Shown here: piece after piece, positions 19,330 to 26,983 of the stretch
How positions within the stretch are numbered: the stretch's first letter is position 1
Layout of the letters: each line of letters begins with the position of its first letter
Source: Thalassomonas sp. RHCl1
GTDB taxonomy: Bacteria > Pseudomonadota > Gammaproteobacteria > Enterobacterales > Alteromonadaceae
Length of the DNA: 64,000 nucleotides
NCBI RefSeq assembly: GCF_947387555.1
Contig: NZ_CANDNZ010000002.1
Coordinates: 372,001 to 436,000, forward strand
Direction: 5' to 3'
Translations under genes and position numbers: made by a program
Notes under the pieces: model-generated
What the model was told of the DNA's origin: nothing
The model's input: the letters and a program-made list of their open reading frames with translations, nothing else
Databases searched by the model: none

Positions 19330-20052
19330 CTAGAGGGTCTTAACAACCACCGCAGGTACGCCCCCGGCCAATACGCCGGGGGGAATGTCCCGGGTGACCA
19401 CGCTGCCGGCGGCTATGATGCTGCCTTTGCCTATGCGTACCCCGGCCATGACCGAAACCCCGGTGGCGAGCCAGACATCGTCTTCGAGTACGATATCTTT
19501 CACCTGGTCTTCGGTATCAGGGGCACCCTGCGCCCGCAGTGCGGCATTAACCGGATGGCCGGGATAACCCGCCAGAAATGCCCGGCCGGCGATGCGGACG
19601 TTATTGCCTATGATAATTTTTTTGCCCACGGCGATTGTCGTCATCCAGCCGATATCGCAGTTGTTGCCGATAAACAGGGTCGGGTTTTTGCCTTGCCCGT
19701 TTATCTGGCTGCTGCGGCCGCTAAAGGTCGTTTGCGCGCTGATGCGGCAATCATGGCCCAGGCTGATATGCAGCGGCCCCGAGAGGTGAGGTAAGCCGCC
19801 ATAAAGATAAAGGCCTTTGCCGTAGCGGATCAGCTGGCTTTTAAACAGCGGTGTCCAGTAAAAACAACGCAGTAAAAAAGCCATGGCGCCGCTCAGGCTC
19901 TGGTGCAGGAAATAAATCAGCTGGCATAAAAACTTGGGGGTGGGAATTTCAGCGATGCGCAGTTTTTTGAGCAAGCGGCATAATGCTTGTACTGAGGGGT
20001 GCTTATTGTGCTTAAGCCATTGTTTACCTGTTTGCAGCAGTAATATGGTCAT
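19330..20052 (-). CDS. Hexapeptide-repeat acyltransferase (SypM-like)
   Basis: A 240-residue acetyltransferase-type protein. Left-handed beta-helix hexapeptides run from about residue 90 to the end (ISLGHDCRISAQTTF, IGNNCDIGWMTTIAVG, IIGNNVRIAG, VMAGVRIGKGSIIAAGSVV). It probably O-acetylates a sugar of the polymer. ATG 20052 is chosen because AAGAGG lies nine bases upstream; a TTG at 20073 is in frame but would include that site. It heads its operon, with a sigma-54-like promoter 110 bases upstream. Confidence 0.88.
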   Translation of the reverse strand: MTILLLQTGKQWLKHNKHPSVQALCRLLKKLRIAEIPTPKFLCQLIYFLHQSLSGAMAFLLRCFYWTPLFKSQLIRYGKGLYLYGGLPHLSGPLHISLGHDCRISAQTTFSGRSSQINGQGKNPTLFIGNNCDIGWMTTIAVGKKIIIGNNVRIAGRAFLAGYPGHPVNAALRAQGAPDTEDQVKDIVLEDDVWLATGVSVMAGVRIGKGSIIAAGSVVTRDIPPGVLAGGVPAVVVKTL

Positions 20053-20163
20053 TGCCGGATACCTCTTATTCAAAAGCAGGAAACACGCTTTATTTGCTGA
20101 GCATTAATGCTGGCCGGTTTACAAGTGTGTTTACTGTTTATAACCTTGGTTTATCCTTGTAAT

Positions 20164-20179
20164 AGCATTTAAAGTGCCA
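20164..20179 (-). promoter_or_regulatory. Sigma-54 promoter of the acyltransferase operon
   Basis: Minus strand TGGCACTTTAAATGCT has a full TGGCAC -24 box and ATGCT at -12, with the required 10 bases between GG and GC. Ten of 12 consensus positions match. The start would be near 20153, about 100 bases before the acyltransferase ATG. Confidence 0.75.
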
Positions 20180-20231
20180 GTTATTTATTTCTTAAATTAC
20201 AATCAGTTATGGGTTTTGTTTTTAAAAGGCT

Positions 20232-20244
20232 GTGCAAATTGCAG
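20232..20244. promoter_or_regulatory. Upstream activator element of the acyltransferase operon
   Basis: GTGCAAATTGCAG carries the TGCA-N3-TGCA core. It lies about 55 bases upstream of the -24 box and just after the stop of the polymerase gene, so it falls in the correct place for an enhancer. Confidence 0.6.
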
Positions 20245-20254
20245 AGTAATTCGC

Positions 20255-21607
20255 TTAAGTTTTTGCTTTTTGCGAATCAATTTGACGGGCCAGGGCGATG
20301 ATCAGGGCCGCCTGGATATAGATGGGCCAGGTGAACCCCTGGGTCAGGAAAGTGCCTGAGACTATGGTACCGAGCAAGCCGGCATAAACCGCCTGGGCGC
20401 AGGCAAGCATATAGCCGGGGGCCGAGGTTAATGCTGACAGCTGGCGAATATTGTTACTTGCGGTTTTGAATAAAATCACAATCAAGGCAATAAAACAAAA
20501 CAGGCCTAAAAATCCCGTTTCTGCCAGCACCCCGAACCAGGTGCTGTGTACCGCATGATTCAAGCCGTCCCAGTGGGGGCTGTAATAAAAATAGTTGGCA
20601 TAGAAATTATCCAGGCCGACCCCGGTAAAAGGATTCTCCAGCGCCATCTTATAGGCGGCTTCCCAGGCATACAGGCGTCCTTTGGCCGACGCATCCAGGC
20701 CGGCTTCGCTGCTGCCGCCGGAGGCGCGGTCGGAAATACCGGCAAGGGCATAAATCAAAACGGCGCCTGTGATAGATAAAAGGACAAACAGTAATTTGTT
20801 GTGCATGCGCCGGTAAATAAACACGGCAAAAACCGCTAAGATGCCCAGCAGGCCGCCGCGGCTTTGGGTGGCGATCACCGCAAAAAACAGCAGGGGCACA
20901 CTGACAATGCCCAGCAAGCGTGCGGATCTGGCTATGTTGGGAGTCAGGGCCAAACTCAGGGCGAATGCGGCGGGAAACATCAGCACCAGGGCAAGATCAT
21001 TGGGATCCCCCAGTACCGATCCCAATGCCCGTCCTATGGTGACCCGGGTTTCTTCCACCAAATCTATGCCGGCGGTTTTATTATAGAGCGCGGTAAGGGC
21101 AACTATGCTTCCGGCAACCGTAATGGCCAATGATGCGAAGGAGAAATCTTTTTCGCTGCGGGTCAACCAGGCCAGGGCAAAGGTCATCAGGGCGATTTTC
21201 CAATACACTCCCTGAAAATAGGTCAGGGCTACCGGGCGGTTGCTGGCCATGAGTACGCCGATAAAGACCAGCAGGAAAAAAATACTGATACAGGTCAGCT
21301 CTTTTCGCCACCATAAGCGGATGTTACCGCTGATACCGATATGCCAGCCTAATGCGGCCAGAGAGGCCAGCGACAGCAGCAGAGGAATTTTCAGGGAGTA
21401 AAGGGGCGGAAAGACTTCATGAAGGCGGAAGAAGGAAAAGATCACAAACAGCAGCACCACCTGAAACGGCAGAGCCAGCACCACGACTATGGCAAGTGGC
21501 AGCAAGGGCAGCACCAGGGGCACAACCGGGTGGGGCAGGCTCCACCACAAGGCGGCGATAAACAAACACACCGAGCCTGCCAGCAGATATTGATCTTTTT
21601 TTATCAT
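20255..21607 (-). CDS. O-antigen ligase/Wzy-type polymerase (SypL-like)
   Basis: A 450-residue, strongly hydrophobic protein with roughly a dozen membrane helices. A larger periplasmic loop around residues 290-360 (SDRASGGSSEAGLDASAKGRLYAWEAA, NPFTGVGLDNFYANYF, HAVHSTWFGVLAETGFLG) contains the GxGxxN and HNxx-like features of Wzy/WaaL family proteins. It probably polymerises lipid-linked repeat units in the periplasm. It is the last gene of the GT-GT-flippase-polymerase operon. GGAGG precedes the ATG by 4 bases. Confidence 0.88.
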   Translation of the reverse strand: MIKKDQYLLAGSVCLFIAALWWSLPHPVVPLVLPLLPLAIVVVLALPFQVVLLFVIFSFFRLHEVFPPLYSLKIPLLLSLASLAALGWHIGISGNIRLWWRKELTCISIFFLLVFIGVLMASNRPVALTYFQGVYWKIALMTFALAWLTRSEKDFSFASLAITVAGSIVALTALYNKTAGIDLVEETRVTIGRALGSVLGDPNDLALVLMFPAAFALSLALTPNIARSARLLGIVSVPLLFFAVIATQSRGGLLGILAVFAVFIYRRMHNKLLFVLLSITGAVLIYALAGISDRASGGSSEAGLDASAKGRLYAWEAAYKMALENPFTGVGLDNFYANYFYYSPHWDGLNHAVHSTWFGVLAETGFLGLFCFIALIVILFKTASNNIRQLSALTSAPGYMLACAQAVYAGLLGTIVSGTFLTQGFTWPIYIQAALIIALARQIDSQKAKT

Positions 21608-21637
21608 AAGCCCTCCGCCGCCGCGTGCGAACCAAAG

Positions 21638-23086
21638 TTAAGAAAACCGGGGTAAAAACGCCACCGGGGCGGGAAACAGGCGCAAATAGCGGGCAAGGGC
21701 ACATAAAGTCACCGGCACGGCGACAGCGGCCAGCAAGGGGCTCATGAGCTGAGGCAAGTGCGGGAAAAGTCCCGGGGTTGACAGTAGCATCAGTAAGCAC
21801 ACCAGCGCCATCAGCATTAATTTTTTGCCGGGGTAGGGCAAGGGCAGGTGATATTGGCTAAGCAGGTAATAGAGCAGTGCCTTGCTGATATACGCCAGGT
21901 TGAGGGCAAGGATCACCCCCCAAATCGCCAGATAAGGGATGCTGATCAGCATTACGATTGTGCCCAGGGCGGCACTGATAATATTGACCACCAGCTGTCC
22001 CCGGGTGGAATGGCCGCTGAAACAGCCGATATTGACCAATTCGGCAATTTCTTTAAAGGTCATTGCCAGCACCAGGGCACAGATATAACCCAGGATCCCC
22101 TGATAAGGCTCGGGCAGTAAATAGCGGATCAGCAGCGGGGCAAGATAACACATAAAAACGGCAATGATCATCACCACAGTGATCCCCAGGGCGATATAGT
22201 TGGCGACTTTACCGGCGCCGTTTGCCTGTTGCAAGACACTAAACCTGCGCGGCAGCCACCACATGCCAAACGGCTGGATCAGGAACACGGTTGCCAGGGC
22301 AAGTTTGGCGGCAACGCCGTAGACGGCGACCTGCTCCACCGTGGTCATTTGCGCCAATAACCAGCGATCGAGTCCCATCAGCATAAAAGCCAGCACCCCG
22401 CTGCCGGCAATGGGTAAAGTGTAACTGAGATATTTTCTGACCTGGCAAAGGTTGAGCAGCAATCCGTCGGCATCTTTTTGTATCATAAGCAATACCAGGG
22501 CCTGTAGGACCGCGACCAGGGCAGTGGCAAGCAAAACGCCGTTAACGCCCCAGTGCCAGTGTAAAAACAGCAAAGTCAGTCCCGCCTGCGTTAAAGCCCG
22601 GGTGGTGGTGAGCATAAAAAATGCCGTGGCCTTGTCCTGAATACGCAGCCAGGCCAGGGGAATGGCGATAATGCCTTCAAGGGCAAATACCGTCCACACC
22701 AGGCGCAGCTGGTAGGCCGAGACTTCTGCCGGCAATAAGGCGGCGATTTGCGGTGCAAATAACCAGCCCACGAGCGCGGCAATCACGGCGAGTAAAATAG
22801 CCAGGGCCAGGATATTACCGCCGCAGCGTCTTTTGCCGGCTTGTGTGTGTTCATGGGCGCAGAAGCGAAAGAAAGTGCCTTCAAAACCCAGGCCCACCAG
22901 GATGCTGCCGATAATAGCGACCGAGGCCAGCAGCTCCAACTGACCAAACTGCTCGGGGGTCAGGTAGCGGGTGGTCAGGGGCAGCATCAGCAGCGAAATC
23001 CCTTTCATTAATGCCAGCGACAGGCCGTATAACAGTGCCTGGCTGATTGCCGAGGAGTTCATCCTATGGGATAAGGCCTTTAACAT
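21638..23086 (-). CDS. Polysaccharide flippase, Wzx/MOP type (SypK-like)
   Basis: A 482-residue protein with about 12-14 membrane helices; its start (ALLYGLSLALMKGISLLMLPL) and RYLTPEQFGQLELL are typical of the oligosaccharide flippase branch of the MOP superfamily. It should move undecaprenyl-linked repeat units across the inner membrane. It overlaps the upstream glycosyltransferase by 7 bases and lies 30 bases from the polymerase gene, which fits a Wzx/Wzy-dependent pathway. Confidence 0.9.
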   Translation of the reverse strand: MLKALSHRMNSSAISQALLYGLSLALMKGISLLMLPLTTRYLTPEQFGQLELLASVAIIGSILVGLGFEGTFFRFCAHEHTQAGKRRCGGNILALAILLAVIAALVGWLFAPQIAALLPAEVSAYQLRLVWTVFALEGIIAIPLAWLRIQDKATAFFMLTTTRALTQAGLTLLFLHWHWGVNGVLLATALVAVLQALVLLMIQKDADGLLLNLCQVRKYLSYTLPIAGSGVLAFMLMGLDRWLLAQMTTVEQVAVYGVAAKLALATVFLIQPFGMWWLPRRFSVLQQANGAGKVANYIALGITVVMIIAVFMCYLAPLLIRYLLPEPYQGILGYICALVLAMTFKEIAELVNIGCFSGHSTRGQLVVNIISAALGTIVMLISIPYLAIWGVILALNLAYISKALLYYLLSQYHLPLPYPGKKLMLMALVCLLMLLSTPGLFPHLPQLMSPLLAAVAVPVTLCALARYLRLFPAPVAFLPRFS

Positions 23087-24231
23087 ACTTTTTCCAGTGC
23101 CGCGTTGTCGGTGGCTGGGGAGCGGGTGATGGCGTCTATCTGCTTTTTGATGCCCTGATATTGCTTCTCTGCCCGGTAAGTTTGGGCAAGCTGCTGGCCT
23201 TGCCCGGCAATGCGTTTGAGCAGTGTCATATCCCGGCTGACATGGCGGATCAGGTTGGCCAGCTGCCGGCTGTCTCCCGGCGGATATTTGAAGCAGTTGA
23301 CATTATGCTCAAGCACCTGATCCCAATAGGCGCCGTCGGCGGGAATAAGCACGCAATGACCGGCGGCCAGGGCTTCGAGGATAGATAAACCGAAGGGCTC
23401 ACTGATACTGGTTGAAACAAAAATATTGCAGCCGGCGCGAATTTGATCGAGGTTTTTCGGGGCCTGGTGCCAGCTGACTTTCTCTATCGCTTGCGGCGCC
23501 GTGGAAATTTCTTGTTTGATGTCTTTGGGTTTAATATAACAAATTTCTGTTTGTGGCCTGTCCTCAAGCGGCAGCGATTTGATCGCCGATAACATAAACT
23601 CCAGTCCTTTCCATCTTAAAAGGGAAGCGGCCCAGAAAACTTTAACCTTTTCATAGCGACAAGATGAAGGCCAGCTGGGGCGGGGCAAACCGTTAACAAG
23701 CTCCTCAAATGTCCTGCTGCGGATGTGCTCCTGTGCCTTTTGCTCGCCTGTGATGCGCTTTAACGCAGCCAGGATTGAAGCACGGGCGGAGCTGAGATAA
23801 TAAACTTTTTTCGCTTTGACCAGGCACAGGGCGATGGATTTGGACGGCGCCACAGGGCCGTGGATAAACTGCAATATCGGGTATGGGACCAGGTATTTTG
23901 CCAGGTATAAGGCCAGATCTACCCCAGGCCCGGAAGGGGCGATGGCAAGGTCGATTTTGCCATATTTAAGGCGGGCGCCGATCACGCTTATCACCAGCAG
24001 CAATTGGCGTATCAGGTAACCCCAGCCCTGTTCGCAGTTGGAAAACCAGGGGAGTTGCCATAAAGGCGAAAAGCGTACTTTTTTGCCGGGCCAGCTTTTG
24101 CGATCTTTGCTGATCACCGTATAGCGTATGTTCTCTTGCGCTAGGGTCGCTAAAATATGGTTAGTCGCAATTTTTGAGCCGCCGGCAAAGGGAATGGCAT
24201 CTAAAATTAAGATATGTTTGGGACGGTTCAT
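23080..24231 (-). CDS. Glycosyltransferase, GT4-type (SypJ-like position)
   Basis: A 383-residue GT-B glycosyltransferase. The N-terminus (ILILDAIPFAGGSKIATNHI) binds the acceptor. The C-terminal donor region has VFWAASLLRWKGLEFML and STSISEPFGLSILEALAAGHCV, the E-x7-E type GT4 signature. It is translationally coupled: its ATG overlaps the stop of the preceding transferase gene (ATGA). The donor is unknown. Confidence 0.88.
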   Translation of the reverse strand: MNRPKHILILDAIPFAGGSKIATNHILATLAQENIRYTVISKDRKSWPGKKVRFSPLWQLPWFSNCEQGWGYLIRQLLLVISVIGARLKYGKIDLAIAPSGPGVDLALYLAKYLVPYPILQFIHGPVAPSKSIALCLVKAKKVYYLSSARASILAALKRITGEQKAQEHIRSRTFEELVNGLPRPSWPSSCRYEKVKVFWAASLLRWKGLEFMLSAIKSLPLEDRPQTEICYIKPKDIKQEISTAPQAIEKVSWHQAPKNLDQIRAGCNIFVSTSISEPFGLSILEALAAGHCVLIPADGAYWDQVLEHNVNCFKYPPGDSRQLANLIRHVSRDMTLLKRIAGQGQQLAQTYRAEKQYQGIKKQIDAITRSPATDNAALEKVC

Positions 24232-25535
24232 GAACGGCTCCTTAACGGCTTGGCTTTAATCGTTGTGCACAGGTGTTTATGGGTCAATTTCCCCAGAGCT
24301 TTGAAAAGACTTAACAGCGGTTTAGTGATCACCCAGTGCGAGTACCAGTTAAGCTTGCATTTCGGGTTGGCGATAACCTTAAGGTAACAGGCCTGGATAT
24401 TGGCAACATAACCGGCGATCAGAAAATTATCCCGGGTGTGTTTTTTCCCGGCCAGGCCCAGGGTTAACCTCAGGGTCGGATCCCGGTAGAGCTGGATAAT
24501 TTTCTCCGCCATGATTTGCGGGTCTTGTGGCGGGATCAACAGCCCGGTTTGTTTATGGCGAATGACAAAAGGAATGCCGCCCACAGCGGGAGCGATAACC
24601 GGTAAGGCGTTAAGGCCGGCTTCGGCCAGCACCAGGCCAAAGGCTTCTTCACGGGCCCCGGAAACAAAGATATCTATGCCGCCCTTTAATAACGACGGCA
24701 GATCCTGGCGCTCCCCCAGTAAAAAGACGTCTTTTTCCAGTCCCAGTTGCTTTATCCATGCGCTCAGGTTGGCCTGCTCGCTGCCGCCGCCGGCAATGAT
24801 GAGCTTAACCGGCACCCCGGATTTTTTTACCAGATCTGCTGCTGCGATCACTATGTCCATGCCTTTTCGCTTGATCAGTGAACCGGTGGAAAAGAGCAGG
24901 AAATCCTTTTTATCCAGTTTGAGCATAGTGCGCAGATCTACGGCCCTAGCGCGGTTGAATTTTTGTCCGTCAATCCCGTTGGCAACCGTGACCACGCGAT
25001 TTTCCGGCATGCCGATATCGGTCACTTGTTTGGCAACCGGCGGGCTGACGGCAATGACTTTTGATACCTGACACAGTCCCAAAGTGAGTCTGTCCCTAAG
25101 GGGATAGCGGCTGTGCAGGTGGGCGACCAGCGGCAGATGCCGGCTTCTGGCAACTAAATTAAGCCATTGACACGGGGCGCCGCTGTTGCTGTGGATAAGG
25201 CGGATATTGTAATGATCCACCAGGGTTTTTCCCCTTTTGACCAGGCGCATAAAGCCATTGACATCAAAAAACGGCGCTTTCCAGCCGAATAATAACGGGA
25301 AAGGTTCACAAATGGCCTCTATCTTTAAGGCCTGTACCGCCTGATACATACGCTGGCTATTGCACCAGACCACGGGAAAGAACTTATCGCGGTTCAGGAA
25401 CGTCAAGAGATCGAGCAGGCATTGCTCGCTGCCGCGGATCCACTCGTCGCCGTAATGGACAAATAATACCGGACATTGCTTGACGGGGATGACCGTTTCG
25501 TTTTTGCGGGGATTCTCACACTTGCCTTGTTGCAT
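24228..25535 (-). CDS. Glycosyltransferase, GT4-type (SypI-like position)
   Basis: A 435-residue GT4 enzyme. Visible features are FVHYGDEWIRGSEQCLLDL at the N-terminus, IRLIHSNSGAPCQW, the inter-domain FSTGSLIKRKGMD, and the donor-site SGAREEAFGLVLAEAGLNALPV. It is the first gene of the four-gene GT-GT-flippase-polymerase operon, and a sigma-54-like promoter begins 45 bases upstream. The C-terminal extension after about residue 395 is basic and unlike the other transferases here. Confidence 0.88.
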   Translation of the reverse strand: MQQGKCENPRKNETVIPVKQCPVLFVHYGDEWIRGSEQCLLDLLTFLNRDKFFPVVWCNSQRMYQAVQALKIEAICEPFPLLFGWKAPFFDVNGFMRLVKRGKTLVDHYNIRLIHSNSGAPCQWLNLVARSRHLPLVAHLHSRYPLRDRLTLGLCQVSKVIAVSPPVAKQVTDIGMPENRVVTVANGIDGQKFNRARAVDLRTMLKLDKKDFLLFSTGSLIKRKGMDIVIAAADLVKKSGVPVKLIIAGGGSEQANLSAWIKQLGLEKDVFLLGERQDLPSLLKGGIDIFVSGAREEAFGLVLAEAGLNALPVIAPAVGGIPFVIRHKQTGLLIPPQDPQIMAEKIIQLYRDPTLRLTLGLAGKKHTRDNFLIAGYVANIQACYLKVIANPKCKLNWYSHWVITKPLLSLFKALGKLTHKHLCTTIKAKPLRSRS

Positions 25536-25579
25536 CTTGCTACCACCTTATGCCGGATGTTGAGCCTTTCGTGATTAAG

Positions 25580-25595
25580 AGCAAAGGCCAGGCCA
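25580..25595 (-). promoter_or_regulatory. Sigma-54 promoter of the GT-GT-flippase-polymerase operon
   Basis: Minus strand TGGCCTGGCCTTTGCT: a TGGC -24 box and TTGCT -12 box with 10 bases between GG and GC; ten of 12 consensus positions match. The start would be near 25569, about 34 bases before the first ATG of the operon. Confidence 0.75.
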
Positions 25596-25646
25596 AAAAT
25601 AAAACTGTTATTTTTCATGTGGTTGTTTTTCTTGTTATTGAAGTTA

Positions 25647-25680
25647 TTGCAAGTTGCAAAGCATTTATCGCAATTTGCAT
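25647..25680. promoter_or_regulatory. Paired upstream activator elements of the GT-GT-flippase-polymerase operon
   Basis: TTGCAAGTTGCAA (25647-25659) and, on the other strand, ATGCAAATTGCGA (25680-25668) both carry TGCA-N3-TGC. They lie 52-85 bases upstream of the -24 box and overlap the last codons of the upstream transferase gene. Confidence 0.65.
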
Positions 25681-26732
25681 AAGTGTTTCGCCTGGATTGA
25701 CTCATGGTAAATATCCAGCAGGCGTGGCAGGACAGCATGGTTGCTGAATTTTTCCAGGACAGTATTTCTGGCTTGCCGGCATATCTGCCTGCGTGTGAGG
25801 CTATCGCAGCTGAGATAGCTGAATAAGGCGTTGCTTAAGCCGGTAAAATGCTCTGGCGGGATCAAGTAGCCGTTATCATTTGTGATCAGTTTGTCCAGGG
25901 AGCCGACCCGGTAGGCCAGGACGGGAATGCTGTTGGACATTGCTTCCAGCGCTGACATAGGTAAACCTTCGAATCTTGATGGCATGATCAATAACCTGAT
26001 CTTGGGCCATATTTCGGACATGCTCTCTTTGGCGCCGTGAAAGATAACATTGTCGGTGGCGAGCGCTTTTAGCTCCCTTTCCATAGGGCCGGAGCCATAG
26101 AGGTGAAACTTGTGGCCGCGGTAAAAACGGGCCAGGCGAATAAAGCTATCCGGACCTTTTTCATGGCTGAGGCGGCCGACAAAAGCCAATTGTTGCCCGG
26201 TGTTTTCCCTCTGCTTGCTAACGGTGACGAAATTATTGAGGACCCGGGCTTTTGCCGGCAAGGTCTTTTTGATCGGTTCGCTCACGGCAATAAGTGACTG
26301 GCATAACACTGAGCTTTGCCGGTCAAGAAAATGATAAAAGGCCAGCCTGCCGCTCAGTTTTTCACCGGCATGGAAGCTGCTGACTACGGGCAAGCGGTTC
26401 AATAAGGCGGTAAAGCGCCCCAGCAATCCCGCTTTGTAACCATGGGTATGGAGCAGCAAGGGTCTTTCCCGGATCGCCAGGGAAAGTAACGAGCACCAGC
26501 CGTGTGCCAGGCAGGTAAAGGGGATATTGGCCTGTGTCAGGCGGGATTTGAGGGCATGCTCGCCATAATCGGCCAGAAAGATCACTTTTACCTTGAGTTC
26601 CTGCGCGGCAAGGGCCGATGCTAGTTGCAATACATGGCTTTCGATGCCGCCGAAATGGCGGCTGTCGAGCAGCAGCCAGATGGCGGACCGGGGTCTGGAT
26701 AATTTGCCTGCAAGGCTGTTATTGGCGTACAT
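25665..26732 (-). CDS. Glycosyltransferase, GT4-type (SypH-like position)
   Basis: A 355-residue GT4 protein: IWLLLDSRHFGGIESHVLQLA at the N-terminus, LLHTHGYKAGLLGR, the hinge LAFVGRLSHEKGPDSF, and the donor signature PSRFEGLPMSALEAMSNSIPV. I chose ATG 26732 because AAAGG lies seven bases upstream and because the candidate promoter would start transcription near 26760, downstream of the alternative ATG at 26765. It is a single-gene unit at the distal end of the EPS genes. Confidence 0.87.
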   Translation of the reverse strand: MYANNSLAGKLSRPRSAIWLLLDSRHFGGIESHVLQLASALAAQELKVKVIFLADYGEHALKSRLTQANIPFTCLAHGWCSLLSLAIRERPLLLHTHGYKAGLLGRFTALLNRLPVVSSFHAGEKLSGRLAFYHFLDRQSSVLCQSLIAVSEPIKKTLPAKARVLNNFVTVSKQRENTGQQLAFVGRLSHEKGPDSFIRLARFYRGHKFHLYGSGPMERELKALATDNVIFHGAKESMSEIWPKIRLLIMPSRFEGLPMSALEAMSNSIPVLAYRVGSLDKLITNDNGYLIPPEHFTGLSNALFSYLSCDSLTRRQICRQARNTVLEKFSNHAVLPRLLDIYHESIQAKHLCKLR

Positions 26733-26770
26733 AAGCGGGCCTTTTTTCGGATAGCGGGTAAGCATAAGCA

Positions 26771-26786
26771 GGCAAATTTGAGACCA
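26771..26786 (-). promoter_or_regulatory. Weaker sigma-54-like promoter of the distal glycosyltransferase gene
   Basis: Minus strand TGGTCTCAAATTTGCC has TGG and TTTGC with the correct 10-base spacing, but the -24 box matches at few other positions (about 7 of 12). Support comes mainly from its position below a perfect TGCA-N3-TGCA element. Confidence 0.48.
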
Positions 26787-26858
26787 GAATATTATTTGTT
26801 ATATTTCAATTGATTAACCTGTTGCTTGATGTCGCAGGCAATGATTTATTGGTAATAT

Positions 26859-26871
26859 TTGCAAAATGCAA
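26859..26871. promoter_or_regulatory. Upstream activator element of the distal glycosyltransferase gene
   Basis: TTGCAAAATGCAA is identical to the element upstream of the regulator gene (9995-10007), although the two sites are almost 17 kb apart. It lies about 73 bases upstream of the candidate -24 box. Confidence 0.65.
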
Positions 26872-26983
26872 TGCAGGATAGGGCGGTATGGGCTGAGCGC
26901 AAAAAACGGATGCCGATAGCGCTAAAAGGGAGCAAACGAATACAGGTAAAATGAAGACAAGTTAAAACTAAGGCAAGTCAAAA

